DNA from: Alkaliphilus pronyensis
GTDB taxonomy: Bacteria; Bacillota; Clostridia; Peptostreptococcales; Natronincolaceae
Length of the DNA: 47,304 nucleotides
Reading direction: 5' to 3'
NCBI RefSeq assembly: GCF_009017275.1
Contig: NZ_WBZC01000036.1
Location: 1-47,304, forward strand
The notes under the pieces were generated by a model. The model worked only from the letters and a program-made list of their open reading frames with translations, did not search any database and was not told the origin of the DNA. Made by a program: the position numbers and the translations under genes. This document shows positions 8,441-17,020 of this stretch, one piece after another. Position 1 is the first letter of the stretch. The number at the start of each line of letters is the position of its first letter.

Positions 8441-8908
8441 TTGCTTGAAATTAGGAGGGCAGTAACAGAAGATATTCAACAGATTAATGAAATCTATAGG
8501 GAGCTTTCCTTTAATGAATTAGCTCCAGAACAAGAGGATTTATCTTCAATCATTGTTAAGGAAGGAAATAAAGTATTGGGTATTTCAAATTATAAAAGAC
8601 TGTCTGTTGAAGCAGCAGAAATATCATTTTTATACATAACTCCAAATGCCAGAGGAAATAGCCTAGGGGATGGTCTTTTAAGGGGAACACTAAATTATTT
8701 AATGGAAAAAGGTTATTCTCATATTTTTTTAAGATCTAATAAAAAGCTTGAGGATTTTTATACTCATGAAGGGTTATTACCATTAACAAGCCACTTATTA
8801 TCAGAGGAACTACAGCTCCAGTTAAAGAACTTAAGCTTAAATACCTCAGACTATTTTTATTGTTATCCTAAAGATTTTTTTCAGAAAAAATGTAAAGGAA
8901 GTAGATAA
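8441..8908 (+). CDS. GNAT family N-acetyltransferase
   Basis: A 155-residue GNAT-fold protein beginning with TTG. The start LEIRRAVTEDIQQINEIYREL and the strand EISFLYITPNARGNSLGDGLLRGTLNYLMEKG are typical; the latter covers the acetyl-CoA loop. GAAGGG lies about 10 bases before the TTG, and no ATG fits better. Its gene ends 4 bases before mnmM, so the two are one transcript. The C-terminal third is less conserved-looking and the substrate is unknown. Confidence 0.72.
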   Translation: MLEIRRAVTEDIQQINEIYRELSFNELAPEQEDLSSIIVKEGNKVLGISNYKRLSVEAAEISFLYITPNARGNSLGDGLLRGTLNYLMEKGYSHIFLRSNKKLEDFYTHEGLLPLTSHLLSEELQLQLKNLSLNTSDYFYCYPKDFFQKKCKGSR

Positions 8909-8912
8909 TTAA

Positions 8913-9482
8913 ATGAATAGGCTACTAATATCAAGAGCTACAGCATTTGTGCATAAAATTCTACAGGAGAAAATCCAAATAGGAAATATTGTCGTAGATG
9001 CAACAATGGGTAATGGTAACGATACCATTTTCCTTTCCCAGGCTGTTGGCAGTAATGGAAAGGTATATGCCTTTGATATTCAGCAAAAAGCCCTTGATAT
9101 AACTTATAAAAGACTACTAGAAGCTAACTGTAATAACGTTGTTTTAATAAGAGATAGTCATGAAAATATGGGTATATATATAAAGGAAAAGATAGATGCA
9201 GCTGTATTTAACCTTGGTTATTTGCCAAAGGGTGATCATAAAGTAATAACAAAGCCCCCTTCAACAATAGGAGCTATTAAAAGTAGTTTAGAAATCCTTA
9301 AAACTAAAGGTATATTATCTATAGTTATATACTATGGACATGAAGGAGGAGCTATAGAGAAAAACTCAGTAATTGATTTTCTAGAAACCCTAGATAATAA
9401 AAAATATTCTGTACTTAAATGCAGCTATATTTCAAAGGAGAAAAATCCACCCATTATTGTTTTTATAGAAAAAATTATTTAA
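8913..9482 (+). CDS. mnmM: Class I SAM methyltransferase, YtqB/MnmM family
   Basis: A 189-residue SAM-dependent methyltransferase. Motif I is VVDATMGNGNDTIFLSQ, and motif II sits in VYAFDIQQKALD. The segment VFNLGYLPKGDH and the later YYGHEGGAIEKNSVIDF are hallmarks of the YtqB family. Bacillus YtqB (MnmM) methylates 5-aminomethyl-2-thiouridine in tRNA wobble positions; assigning that role here is by family. GGAAGTAG precedes the ATG. It lies directly behind a GNAT gene. Confidence 0.87.
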   Translation: MNRLLISRATAFVHKILQEKIQIGNIVVDATMGNGNDTIFLSQAVGSNGKVYAFDIQQKALDITYKRLLEANCNNVVLIRDSHENMGIYIKEKIDAAVFNLGYLPKGDHKVITKPPSTIGAIKSSLEILKTKGILSIVIYYGHEGGAIEKNSVIDFLETLDNKKYSVLKCSYISKEKNPPIIVFIEKII

Positions 9483-9517
9483 CGGACTTTAATTTAAACT
9501 TAAGGAGGTACTAGTAA

Positions 9518-10930
9518 ATGGCAGAAGCTGAAACAAAGCAAATTAAAATTACTGAAACTGTATTAAGGGATGCTCATCAATCTCTGCTTGCTACAAGAAT
9601 GACAACAAATGAAATGCTACCTATTGTCGAAAAGCTTGATAGGGTAGGCTATCATTCTTTAGAAATGTGGGGGGGAGCAACCTTTGATGCTTGTCTAAGA
9701 TTCTTAAATGAAGACCCTTGGGAGAGACTAAGAAAAATTAGGGGTCTTGTAAAAAACACAAAGCTACAAATGCTTTTAAGGGGACAAAACTTATTAGGCT
9801 ATAAACACTATTCTGATGATGTGGTAACTGAATTCATTAAAAAATCAATATACAATGGAATTGACATAATTCGTATATTTGATGCATTAAATGATGCAAG
9901 GAATCTTGAAACCTCTATAAGGGTTACAAATCAAGAGGGGGGACATCCACAATGTGCCATTTCCTTCACCACCAGTCCTGTTCATAATATTCAGTATTAT
10001 GTTAATAAGGCTAAAGAATATGAAAGTATGGGGGCTAAATCAATATGTATCAAGGATATGTCTGGTATATTGACACCCTTTGTAGCCTATGATCTTGTGA
10101 AGGAGCTTAAAAAGGTAGTCACTGTTCCCATACAGCTACATTCCCACTATAGCAGTGGTATGGCATCAATGGTATATATTAAAGCTATTGAAGCAGGGGT
10201 AGATGTGGTTGACACAGCAATTTCTCCATTTGCATTAGGAACTTCACAGCCACCTACTGAACCACTTGTTGCTACTTTAAAGGGTACTCAATACGATACT
10301 GGTATGGATTTAGAGGCATTAAATGAAATAACTGAATATTTTAAGCCACTAAGGGATAAATATCTTGAGAAGAAACTAATAGACCCAAAGGTTATGGGGG
10401 TAGATATTAATACAATAGTCTATCAAGTACCGGGCGGAATGTTGTCAAATTTAATATCACAGCTAAAACAGCAAAATAAATTGGATAAGCTAGACGAAGT
10501 TTTAGCAGAAGTCCCTAGAGTACGTGAAGACTTAGGCTATCCTCCTTTAGTGACACCTATGAGTCAAATGGTGGGAACCCAAGCAGTATTTAATGTTATT
10601 ATTGGTGAAAGATATAAAATGGTGCCTAAAGAAATAAAGGACTATGTTAAAGGCCTATATGGAAAAGCTACTACACCTATATCTAATGAAATTAAGGAAA
10701 AGATAATCGGTAAAGAGGAGATAATAACCTGTAGACCAGCAGACTTGATTGAACCTCAATTAGATAGGTTAAAGGCTGAAATGAAGGAATATCTAACACA
10801 GGATGAAGATGTTTTATCCTACGGATTGTTCCCTCAAATTGCAATGAACTTTTTTAAGGACCGCTGGAGCAAGCAGTATAAAATAGAAACAACCCTTTAT
10901 AATGAAGAAGAAAAGACCCATCCAATATAA
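9518..10930 (+). CDS. Carboxyltransferase subunit (PycB/OadA-like) lacking the biotin domain
   Basis: A 470-residue protein of the pyruvate carboxylase subunit B/oxaloacetate decarboxylase alpha family. The TIM-barrel carboxyltransferase domain is clear: ITETVLRDAHQSLLATRM at the start, the metal-binding HSHYSSG motif, and DTAISPFALGTSQPPTE. A PYC_OADA-like region follows (QVPGGMLSNLISQL, YPPLVTPMSQMVGTQA). Full family members are about 570-600 residues and end in a biotinyl domain with an MKM lysine. This one stops at residue 470 after KDRWSKQYKIETTLYNEEEK with no such domain, so a separate biotin carrier must be assumed. AAGGAGG precedes the ATG. It is followed by a strong terminator, so it is monocistronic. 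Confidence 0.9.
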   Translation: MAEAETKQIKITETVLRDAHQSLLATRMTTNEMLPIVEKLDRVGYHSLEMWGGATFDACLRFLNEDPWERLRKIRGLVKNTKLQMLLRGQNLLGYKHYSDDVVTEFIKKSIYNGIDIIRIFDALNDARNLETSIRVTNQEGGHPQCAISFTTSPVHNIQYYVNKAKEYESMGAKSICIKDMSGILTPFVAYDLVKELKKVVTVPIQLHSHYSSGMASMVYIKAIEAGVDVVDTAISPFALGTSQPPTEPLVATLKGTQYDTGMDLEALNEITEYFKPLRDKYLEKKLIDPKVMGVDINTIVYQVPGGMLSNLISQLKQQNKLDKLDEVLAEVPRVREDLGYPPLVTPMSQMVGTQAVFNVIIGERYKMVPKEIKDYVKGLYGKATTPISNEIKEKIIGKEEIITCRPADLIEPQLDRLKAEMKEYLTQDEDVLSYGLFPQIAMNFFKDRWSKQYKIETTLYNEEEKTHPI

Positions 10931-10948
10931 TATGACCTTTAATAATCT

Positions 10949-10971
10949 AAGCTCCCTATGAATGGGAGCTT
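10949..10971. terminator. Bidirectional terminator between converging genes
   Basis: AAGCTCCC (10949-10956), a 7-nt loop, GGGAGCTT (10964-10971). It separates the carboxyltransferase gene from the minus-strand gene ending at 10974. Confidence 0.85.
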
Positions 10972-10973
10972 TA

Positions 10974-11615
10974 TCATATACAATGCTTATGTAGATAAAT
11001 CTTATAATGTCTGTTGCTAATATATGATTTTACTGCTACTGTAGTATTACGTGGAATTATTTTATTACATTTTAAGCAGGTCCAATTTTTATTTTTAACT
11101 ACCTCAAAGCTGGTGGTAACCTTTAAATTGTTATACTTACTCCAGCTTTTCCACCCTGTTTTACATAGCTTGCTTCTTGCTTCATAATCAGCATAAACCC
11201 ATTTCAATATTCTATGAAAGTGAAATGGATATTTTGTATAGTTAATATATGAAGTAGGTAAACCTAGACTAACGGCATAATTATCAAAGGAATTTTCTAT
11301 AATATCCTGAAGCGGATTAGTAATCTTCAAGTTAATATGTTTATAGTTATTGGCCTTAAGCCATTTATTGAGTTCATCAAACATATAGCCTCTACATACG
11401 TGAAGCTCTTCAGATTTTGAGACATTTAATTCATTAAGTAGCCTTTTAACTATTTCAACAACATAATTTGTATATAGTTTTTTATTAAAGCTTTCAGCTC
11501 GGTAGAATTTTAGCGGGATCAATTCTTCTTTGTACTCATTGGTTTCAACTCTTATAGCACCTATAATTGTTCCTCCTAATAGGCTACCACTGCCGGCATC
11601 ATCTATTTGAATCAA
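10974..11615 (-). CDS. Unrecognised protein with RNase H-like start and zinc-ribbon-like tail
   Basis: About 213 residues. The first 22 residues (IQIDDAGSGSLLGGTIIGAI) read like the first strand and acidic turn of RNase HII, where the norm is DEAGRGPLAGP. Other acidic candidates are Asp80 and Asp104/Asp111. The C terminus holds Cys180-x-x-Cys183 and, 30 residues on, His209/His211-Cys212, which looks like a zinc ribbon. No exact family is recognised. The start is uncertain: TTG at 11615 has AAAGGGTG at 6 bases; a GTG at 11624 overlaps that site; the open frame extends to 11708. It is divergent from surE with overlapping upstream sequence. Confidence 0.68.
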   Translation of the reverse strand: MIQIDDAGSGSLLGGTIIGAIRVETNEYKEELIPLKFYRAESFNKKLYTNYVVEIVKRLLNELNVSKSEELHVCRGYMFDELNKWLKANNYKHINLKITNPLQDIIENSFDNYAVSLGLPTSYINYTKYPFHFHRILKWVYADYEARSKLCKTGWKSWSKYNNLKVTTSFEVVKNKNWTCLKCNKIIPRNTTVAVKSYISNRHYKIYLHKHCI

Positions 11616-11706
11616 TATGTTCACCCTTTCTTTAACTCTATTACACAGCTTTATTATTGTCGATATCCTTAAGAAGTATAATACAAATATAACTAGGAGG
11701 TTTTTC

Positions 11707-12471
11707 ATGCGTATTCTTGTTACAAATGATGATGGTATTTTTTCAGAAGGTATATATCAGCTTGCCAAAGCACTCATTCCTCTTGGAGAAGTAATTGTTG
11801 TTGCACCAAATAAGGAGCAAAGTGCTACAGGACATTCAATTACCTTGCATAGACCTTTAAGAGTAAGTAATACAAAATTTTTTGATACAGAGCTAGAGGC
11901 CCACGCTATTGATGGTACACCTGTAGACTGTGTAAAGGTTGCTGTTGAAGCAATATTAAAGGATAGGAAGCCGGATATTGTGGTCTCGGGAATAAACAAT
12001 GGACCTAATTTAGGTACAGATGTTATTTATTCTGGTACTGTATCAGCAGCAGTAGAAGCTGCTATTTTAGAAATTCCTTCAATTGCAGTTTCAATGGCAA
12101 CAACTAAAATTGATACCTTTAAAGATGCGGCAGAATTTGCCTGCAGGATTGCAAAAAGTATACATCAATTATATAGGTCTAAGGTTGGAATAGTTAACAT
12201 AAACTATCCCACCTGTCGAAGGGAGTCAATACAAGGTATAAAGATAACTTCGTTAGGCATAAGAAGGTATAGCAGCTCATTGATTGAAAGAAAAGATCCA
12301 CGTGGTGACTCATATTACTGGATTTCAGGGAAGGCCATGGATTTAGAGGAAGCTGAAGACAGCGATGTAATGGCAGTTAAAAATAACTTTATATCCATAA
12401 CTCCAATACACTTTGATTTAACTCATTTCAAAGACCTAGACAGTTTAAGAAGAATGAATTTTAAAGTGTAG
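11707..12471 (+). CDS. surE: 5'/3'-nucleotidase SurE
   Basis: A 254-residue metal-dependent phosphatase that removes phosphate from nucleoside 5' and 3' monophosphates. The N terminus MRILVTNDDGIFSEG carries the metal-binding Asp8-Asp9. Ser39 lies in APNKEQSATGHSIT, and the SGINNGPNLGTDVIYSGTVSAA block is the family signature. CTAGGAGG precedes the ATG at 11707; the frame opens 30 codons earlier without a better start. The stop lies inside a hairpin that probably ends the transcript. Confidence 0.96.
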   Translation: MRILVTNDDGIFSEGIYQLAKALIPLGEVIVVAPNKEQSATGHSITLHRPLRVSNTKFFDTELEAHAIDGTPVDCVKVAVEAILKDRKPDIVVSGINNGPNLGTDVIYSGTVSAAVEAAILEIPSIAVSMATTKIDTFKDAAEFACRIAKSIHQLYRSKVGIVNINYPTCRRESIQGIKITSLGIRRYSSSLIERKDPRGDSYYWISGKAMDLEEAEDSDVMAVKNNFISITPIHFDLTHFKDLDSLRRMNFKV

Positions 12472-12505
12472 TCTAACTACTTTTTTGGCTACACCTTAAA
12501 TTTTG
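12460..12505 (+). terminator. Terminator overlapping the surE stop codon
   Basis: The arm around AAAGTGTAG (12463-12471) pairs with CTACACCTTAAA (12489-12500) with one mismatch, and TTTTGTATTTTT follows. The long loop makes it imperfect. Confidence 0.5.
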
Positions 12506-12566
12506 TATTTTTCGTGAATTATGCAGTTTGTGAAGTTAATCTTGCATATAACAAAATGAATGCTAA

Positions 12567-12611
12567 AATTATGAAATAAAAATTGCATAATTACTCTTTA
12601 TCTGTTATAGT
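12567..12611 (+). promoter_or_regulatory. Promoter of the kor operon with an overlapping dyad
   Basis: TTGCAT (12583-12588) and TATAGT (12606-12611) are spaced 17 bp. The -35 box overlaps an inverted repeat, AATTATG (12567-12573) and CATAATT (12586-12592), which could be an operator. Confidence 0.5.
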
Positions 12612-12650
12612 CTTGTTATAAGAGGTTTTATATTAAGTCATTGAAGGGAG

Positions 12651-12863
12651 ATGGGCCTGTTGGACAACCAGAAGGCTAAAAAAGAATTAAAGATCATTGA
12701 GGATTGGTGTAAAGGATGTGGTATTTGTGTCGCATTTTGTCCTAAAAACGTTCTTACTATGGAAAATGACAAGGTTGTCATTTCTGATTTGGACAAATGC
12801 ATTAAATGCGGCTTATGTGAATTAAGATGTCCTGACTATGCAATCTATTTGGAGGTGGTCTAA
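12651..12863 (+). CDS. korD: Ferredoxin-like subunit of 2-oxoacid:ferredoxin oxidoreductase
   Basis: A 70-residue protein with two 4Fe-4S motifs, CKGCGICVAFCP and CIKCGLCELRCP, as in bacterial-type ferredoxin subunits. It would pass electrons from the oxidoreductase to free ferredoxin. The ATG at 12651 sits immediately after GAAGGGAG, which is too close. A TTG at 12660 (encoding from LDNQ) has better spacing and may be the true start. It is the first gene of korDABC, ending 2 bases before korA. Confidence 0.9.
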   Translation: MGLLDNQKAKKELKIIEDWCKGCGICVAFCPKNVLTMENDKVVISDLDKCIKCGLCELRCPDYAIYLEVV

Positions 12864-12865
12864 TA

Positions 12866-14005
12866 ATGAATAATAGACAAGTTAAATTAATGCAGGGAAA
12901 TGAGGCCTGTGTTGAGGGAGCACTGGCGGCAGGCATGAGGTTTTATGCAGGTTATCCTATAACACCTTCTACAGAAATAGCAGAATTTTGTGCTCAAAGA
13001 CTTCCCTTAGTTGGTGGTAAGTTCATACAGATGGAGGATGAAATAGCAGGAATGGCTGCTACTATAGGTGGATCATTAGCTGGTTTAAAATCAATGACAG
13101 CCACAAGCGGACCTGGTTTTTCACTAAAGCAAGAAAATATTGGCTATGCTGCCTTAACTGAGGTTCCATGTGTTGTTGTAGATGTACAAAGAGCAGGTCC
13201 AAGTACAGGATTGCCAACTGCTCCTTCACAAGGAGATATTATGCAGGCTAAATGGGGTACCCATGGTGATCATCCAGTTATTGCTTTATCACCCACTTCT
13301 GTAAAAGAAACCTTTGATTTAACGGTAAAGGCTTTTAATTTATCTGAAAAATATAGAACACCTGTATTTCTAATGCTAGATGAAATTGTAGGACATATGA
13401 GGGAAAAAATAGAAATTCCTAACCCTGATGAAATAGAAATTTTTGATCGTGTTAAGCCTAAGGTATGTGATGAAAGCTATCGTGCATATAGGGTAGACGA
13501 AGGTCAGATAGTTCCTCCGATGGCATCCTTTGGAGAAGGCTTCCACTTTCATGTAACAGGTCTTATGCATGATGATTATGGCTTTCCATCAAATGATTCA
13601 GGAATTGCCGATAAACTACTTAGAAGGATTATGAGTAAAATATCTGATAATGTAGATGATATAGTATTATTTGAAGAAGAGTTTATAGAAGATGCTGAAA
13701 TATTAATTTTAGCATATGGTTGTACTTACCGTTCAGCAAGAAGTGCAGCTAAGCAAGCAAGGGCTGCAGGCCTTAAGGTTGGACTATTTAAAGCGTTAAC
13801 AATTTGGCCATTTCCAGAAAAAAGAGTTAAAGAGCTAACTAAATCAATCAAAAAAATTCTTGTACCTGAGTTAAATTTAGGGCAATATGCTGAAGAGGTA
13901 GAAAGAGTTGTTAAGAATGATGCTGAAGTTTATAGCTTAGGTAAGGTTAATGGTGAATCCATTACCCCTGAAGAGATTTTAGCAAAGCTTAGGGAGGTCC
14001 TATAA
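12866..14005 (+). CDS. korA: 2-oxoacid:ferredoxin oxidoreductase subunit alpha
   Basis: A 379-residue alpha subunit. The N-terminal QGNEACVEGALAAGMRFYAGYPITPSTEIAE and the SGPGFSLKQENIGYA segment are typical of KorA/VorA. With KorB it decarboxylates a 2-oxoacid (2-oxoglutarate or branched-chain) with thiamine pyrophosphate and reduces ferredoxin. The exact substrate is not clear from sequence. GGAGG lies in the end of korD. It is one base from korB. Confidence 0.93.
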   Translation: MNNRQVKLMQGNEACVEGALAAGMRFYAGYPITPSTEIAEFCAQRLPLVGGKFIQMEDEIAGMAATIGGSLAGLKSMTATSGPGFSLKQENIGYAALTEVPCVVVDVQRAGPSTGLPTAPSQGDIMQAKWGTHGDHPVIALSPTSVKETFDLTVKAFNLSEKYRTPVFLMLDEIVGHMREKIEIPNPDEIEIFDRVKPKVCDESYRAYRVDEGQIVPPMASFGEGFHFHVTGLMHDDYGFPSNDSGIADKLLRRIMSKISDNVDDIVLFEEEFIEDAEILILAYGCTYRSARSAAKQARAAGLKVGLFKALTIWPFPEKRVKELTKSIKKILVPELNLGQYAEEVERVVKNDAEVYSLGKVNGESITPEEILAKLREVL

Positions 14006-14006
14006 T

Positions 14007-14828
14007 ATGAGTAGTCAATTAATTAAAAATAATTTTAGAGAAGATAGATTACCACATATATGGTGTCCTGGCTGTGGACATGGAATTATCATGAGGAGCT
14101 TAGCACAGGCGGTAGAAAACTTAAATTTAGAAAAGCAGAAGGTTTGTGTTATTTCAGGTATAGGCTGCTCATCAAGAACTCCTGGTTACCTTGATTTCAA
14201 CACTCTTCACACTACCCATGGTAGAGCTTTAGCCTTTGCAACGGGAGTAAAATTAGCAAATCCTGAATTAAAGGTTATAGTAGTAACTGGAGATGGAGAT
14301 TGCACAGCTATAGGGGGTAATCATTTAATACACACCGCCAGAAGAAATATTGATATTACAGCTATAGTGTTTAATAACAACATATACGGAATGACTGGTG
14401 GTCAATATTCACCTACTACCCCAACTAATGAATTTGGAACAACTGCTCCCTTTGGAAATATTGACAAAGCCTTTGATATTTGTAAATTAGCAGATGCAGC
14501 AGGGGCTACCTATACCGCCAGAGGAACAGCATATCATGTTAATCAATTGACAAAAATAATAGAAAATGCAATTTCTAATAAGGGCTTTTCACTGGTAGAT
14601 GCAATTAGTATATGCCCAACATATTATGGTAGAAAGAATAAAAAAGGTGCTGCTGTAAATATGATGAATTATTTAAAGGATTTTGCTGTAGATGCTAAGG
14701 TAGTAGATAAGCTTCCACCTGAAAAATTAGAAAACAAGTTTATAATTGGAGAGTTTAAAAATACCACCGAACCTGAATATACAGAAGAATATATGAAAAT
14801 AATAAAAAAATACCAAAAGGAGAGATAA
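14007..14828 (+). CDS. korB: 2-oxoacid:ferredoxin oxidoreductase subunit beta
   Basis: A 273-residue thiamine pyrophosphate-binding beta subunit. WCPGCGHGIIMRSL begins the domain, and GDGDCTAIGGNHLIHTARRN plus NNNIYGMTGGQYSPTTP form the cofactor/Mg-binding region. It is the catalytic partner of KorA. The gene is tightly packed, with 1 base on each side. No truncation is seen. Confidence 0.94.
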   Translation: MSSQLIKNNFREDRLPHIWCPGCGHGIIMRSLAQAVENLNLEKQKVCVISGIGCSSRTPGYLDFNTLHTTHGRALAFATGVKLANPELKVIVVTGDGDCTAIGGNHLIHTARRNIDITAIVFNNNIYGMTGGQYSPTTPTNEFGTTAPFGNIDKAFDICKLADAAGATYTARGTAYHVNQLTKIIENAISNKGFSLVDAISICPTYYGRKNKKGAAVNMMNYLKDFAVDAKVVDKLPPEKLENKFIIGEFKNTTEPEYTEEYMKIIKKYQKER

Positions 14829-14829
14829 T

Positions 14830-15378
14830 ATGGTAAACCAAAAAGAAATAAGACTCAGTGGATCCGGTGGGCAGGGCCTTATCCTTGGAGGAATAATACT
14901 TGCAGAAGCTGCTCTTCTTGATGGTAAAAACGCAATACAATCTCAATCCTACGGACCAGAGGCAAGGGGGGGTGCCAGTAAGGCTGAGGTAATCATAAGT
15001 GATGATACTATTGATTATCCAAAGGTTGAAAAGGCTGATCTTCTTTTGGCCCTTACCGATAAGGCGTATCATAAGTATATTAAGGCATTAAAGGAAGGCG
15101 GAATTTTGATTATTGATTCAAATGTTGAGGTTGACCTTACAAACAAGGCATATAAAATAATTAAAATACCAATTATTGAAACTGCAGCTGAAAAAATTGG
15201 TAAATCAATGGTTGCAAATATTGTTGCATTAGGTGTGATTAGAGTGGTTACAGAGGTTGTAACTGAAGCCTCTTTAGAAAGGGCAGTATTAAAAAGGGTT
15301 CCAAAGGGTACTGAGGAACTAAATAAGGCTGCATTACAACAGGGATATTTATTGGCTGAAGAGTTTAAAAATATTTAA
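14830..15378 (+). CDS. korC: 2-oxoacid:ferredoxin oxidoreductase subunit gamma
   Basis: A 182-residue gamma subunit of the pyruvate/ketoisovalerate oxidoreductase family. LSGSGGQGLILGGIILAEAA and QSYGPEARGGASKAEV are its usual signatures. It completes the four-subunit complex. The ATG follows AAAGGAGAG at the end of korB. A regulator gene follows 17 bases later. Confidence 0.94.
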   Translation: MVNQKEIRLSGSGGQGLILGGIILAEAALLDGKNAIQSQSYGPEARGGASKAEVIISDDTIDYPKVEKADLLLALTDKAYHKYIKALKEGGILIIDSNVEVDLTNKAYKIIKIPIIETAAEKIGKSMVANIVALGVIRVVTEVVTEASLERAVLKRVPKGTEELNKAALQQGYLLAEEFKNI

Positions 15379-15395
15379 TAGGGTGGTACATTCAT

Positions 15396-16271
15396 ATGAT
15401 TGACGAGAATAAAAAGGATTTGCTTTTACAAATCCAAAAAAACTTCTCAAAGCTAAGTAAAGGACAAAAACTAATTGCTCAATTTATAATTGATAACTAT
15501 GATAAGGCAGCCTTTATGACTGCATCGAAGCTGGGTATTAAAGTTGGAGTAAGTGAATCAACTGTAGTTCGCTTTGCAAACGCCCTTGGCTTTGAAGGCT
15601 ATCCTGAGCTACAAAAGGCACTTCAAGAGATAATAAAAACAAAGCTTACTACTGTTCAACGGGTTGAGATGGCTAACGAATACTCAAATGAGGGAGCTAT
15701 ATTAAAAAAGGTTCTAAAATCCGATATGGACAATATTCGGTCAACCTTAGAAAACATTGATTACGAAGAGTTTCAAGAGGTTATAGATAAAATATTTGAG
15801 GCAGAAAGAATTTATATAATCGGTCTTAGAAGCTCTACTGCCATAGCTGAGTACTTAGGCTTTTATCTTAATTTAATACTAGACAATGTAAAAATTGTTG
15901 GATATGGAATTAGTGACATATTTGAGCAACTATTGAGGATTAGTAATAAAGACTTAGTAATATGTATCAGTTATCCACGATATTCTAATAGAACATTGGA
16001 GGTAATTAATCATTTAAGAGAAGAAGGTGTTCCTATAGTAGGAATAACTGATAGTCTTTTATCGCCAATTGCTAATATCTCAGACTATTGCTTAACAGCA
16101 AAAAGTAATATGGTTTCCTTTGTAGATTCATTAGTTGCTCCATTAAGCTTAATAAATGCATTAATTATTGCTGTAGGTATGAGAGAACGTGATGAAATCA
16201 GGGAATACTTTAACAAACTAGAAAATATTTGGTATAAATATAATATATATGATCGTAAAGGAAATCAGTAA
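15396..16271 (+). CDS. MurR/RpiR family transcriptional regulator
   Basis: A 291-residue regulator. The N-terminal HTH_6 domain (about residues 1-77) contains VSESTVVRFANALGFEGYPELQKALQ. The C-terminal SIS sugar-phosphate-binding fold starts near IYIIGLRSSTAIAEYL and includes DLVICISYPRYSNRTLEV. RpiR proteins usually control sugar-phosphate metabolism. This one sits 17 bases behind korC with GGGTGG before its ATG and shares its terminator, so it may report carbon status to the operon. That role is inference. Confidence 0.9.
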   Translation: MIDENKKDLLLQIQKNFSKLSKGQKLIAQFIIDNYDKAAFMTASKLGIKVGVSESTVVRFANALGFEGYPELQKALQEIIKTKLTTVQRVEMANEYSNEGAILKKVLKSDMDNIRSTLENIDYEEFQEVIDKIFEAERIYIIGLRSSTAIAEYLGFYLNLILDNVKIVGYGISDIFEQLLRISNKDLVICISYPRYSNRTLEVINHLREEGVPIVGITDSLLSPIANISDYCLTAKSNMVSFVDSLVAPLSLINALIIAVGMRERDEIREYFNKLENIWYKYNIYDRKGNQ

Positions 16272-16285
16272 GTAGATTAATAAGG

Positions 16286-16310
16286 ATAGCCCAGCTGGGC
16301 TATTTTTTTT
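16286..16310 (+). terminator. Terminator of the kor operon
   Basis: ATAGCCC-AGCT-GGGCTAT (16286-16303) followed by eight T residues in all is a strong intrinsic terminator. Confidence 0.92.
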
Positions 16311-16395
16311 ATAAAAAATACATAAAATATGTAATTATATGTTATTATAGTCTAAGCATTTCCTTACAAATATTATATAGGGGTGAAAATAGCTT

Positions 16396-17007
16396 ATGAG
16401 AAAGCTGATTTTAGTAAGACATGGTGAAACCCTGTGGAATAGTGAAGGCAGAACCCAAGGCAGAAAAAACTCTGCCCTTACTACAAGAGGGATATTACAA
16501 GCAGAAAAACTGGCTAAAAGGCTTGTTTCAGAAAAAATAGATGTAATATATTCAAGTAATCTTGAAAGGGCTAAATCTACAGCAGCAATTATAGGAAAAG
16601 CAGTAGACAAAACCCCACATTACGATGAAGCACTTATAGAGCTAGGCTTTGGTGAATGGGAGGGATTAACCCTTAAGGAGATAGACAGTAGGTACCCCCA
16701 TGAGCTAAAGGAATGGCATAATAATCCCCACAAGGCTACTATACCCAAAGCTGAAGGTCTTGAAATAGCACAAAATCGCATAGTGTCCTTTATTCAAAAA
16801 ATATCTGAAGTCAGTAACGACAAAAACGTACTAATAGTAAGTCACGGTACTATAATTAAGCTTTTTTTACTATCCTTTTTAAATATGAAGCTTTGTGATT
16901 TTTATAGACTTAAGCAGGGAAATTGTAGCTTAAACATTATTGAATTTAAATCAAGGGGACCTGTTTTAGTTAAGTATAACGATATGTGCTATATGGAAAT
17001 AATATAA
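16396..17007 (+). CDS. Histidine phosphatase family protein
   Basis: A 203-residue phosphoglycerate mutase-like phosphatase. The catalytic histidine is in LVRHGETLWNSEGRTQG (RHG motif). IYSSNLERAKSTAAIIG carries the second conserved arginine, and LIVSHGTIIKLFLL the second histidine. Relatives include CobC/alpha-ribazole phosphatase and broad phosphatases of the PhoE/GpmB type; I cannot choose. GGGGTG lies upstream of the ATG. It starts the operon leading into the flavoprotein. Confidence 0.9.
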   Translation: MRKLILVRHGETLWNSEGRTQGRKNSALTTRGILQAEKLAKRLVSEKIDVIYSSNLERAKSTAAIIGKAVDKTPHYDEALIELGFGEWEGLTLKEIDSRYPHELKEWHNNPHKATIPKAEGLEIAQNRIVSFIQKISEVSNDKNVLIVSHGTIIKLFLLSFLNMKLCDFYRLKQGNCSLNIIEFKSRGPVLVKYNDMCYMEII

Positions 17008-17020
17008 GAGGGTGTTTAAT

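Noticed and set aside
14755-15072. A 105-codon minus-strand frame over korB/korC.
   Set aside because: Shadow of two clearly conserved subunits packed in an operon.
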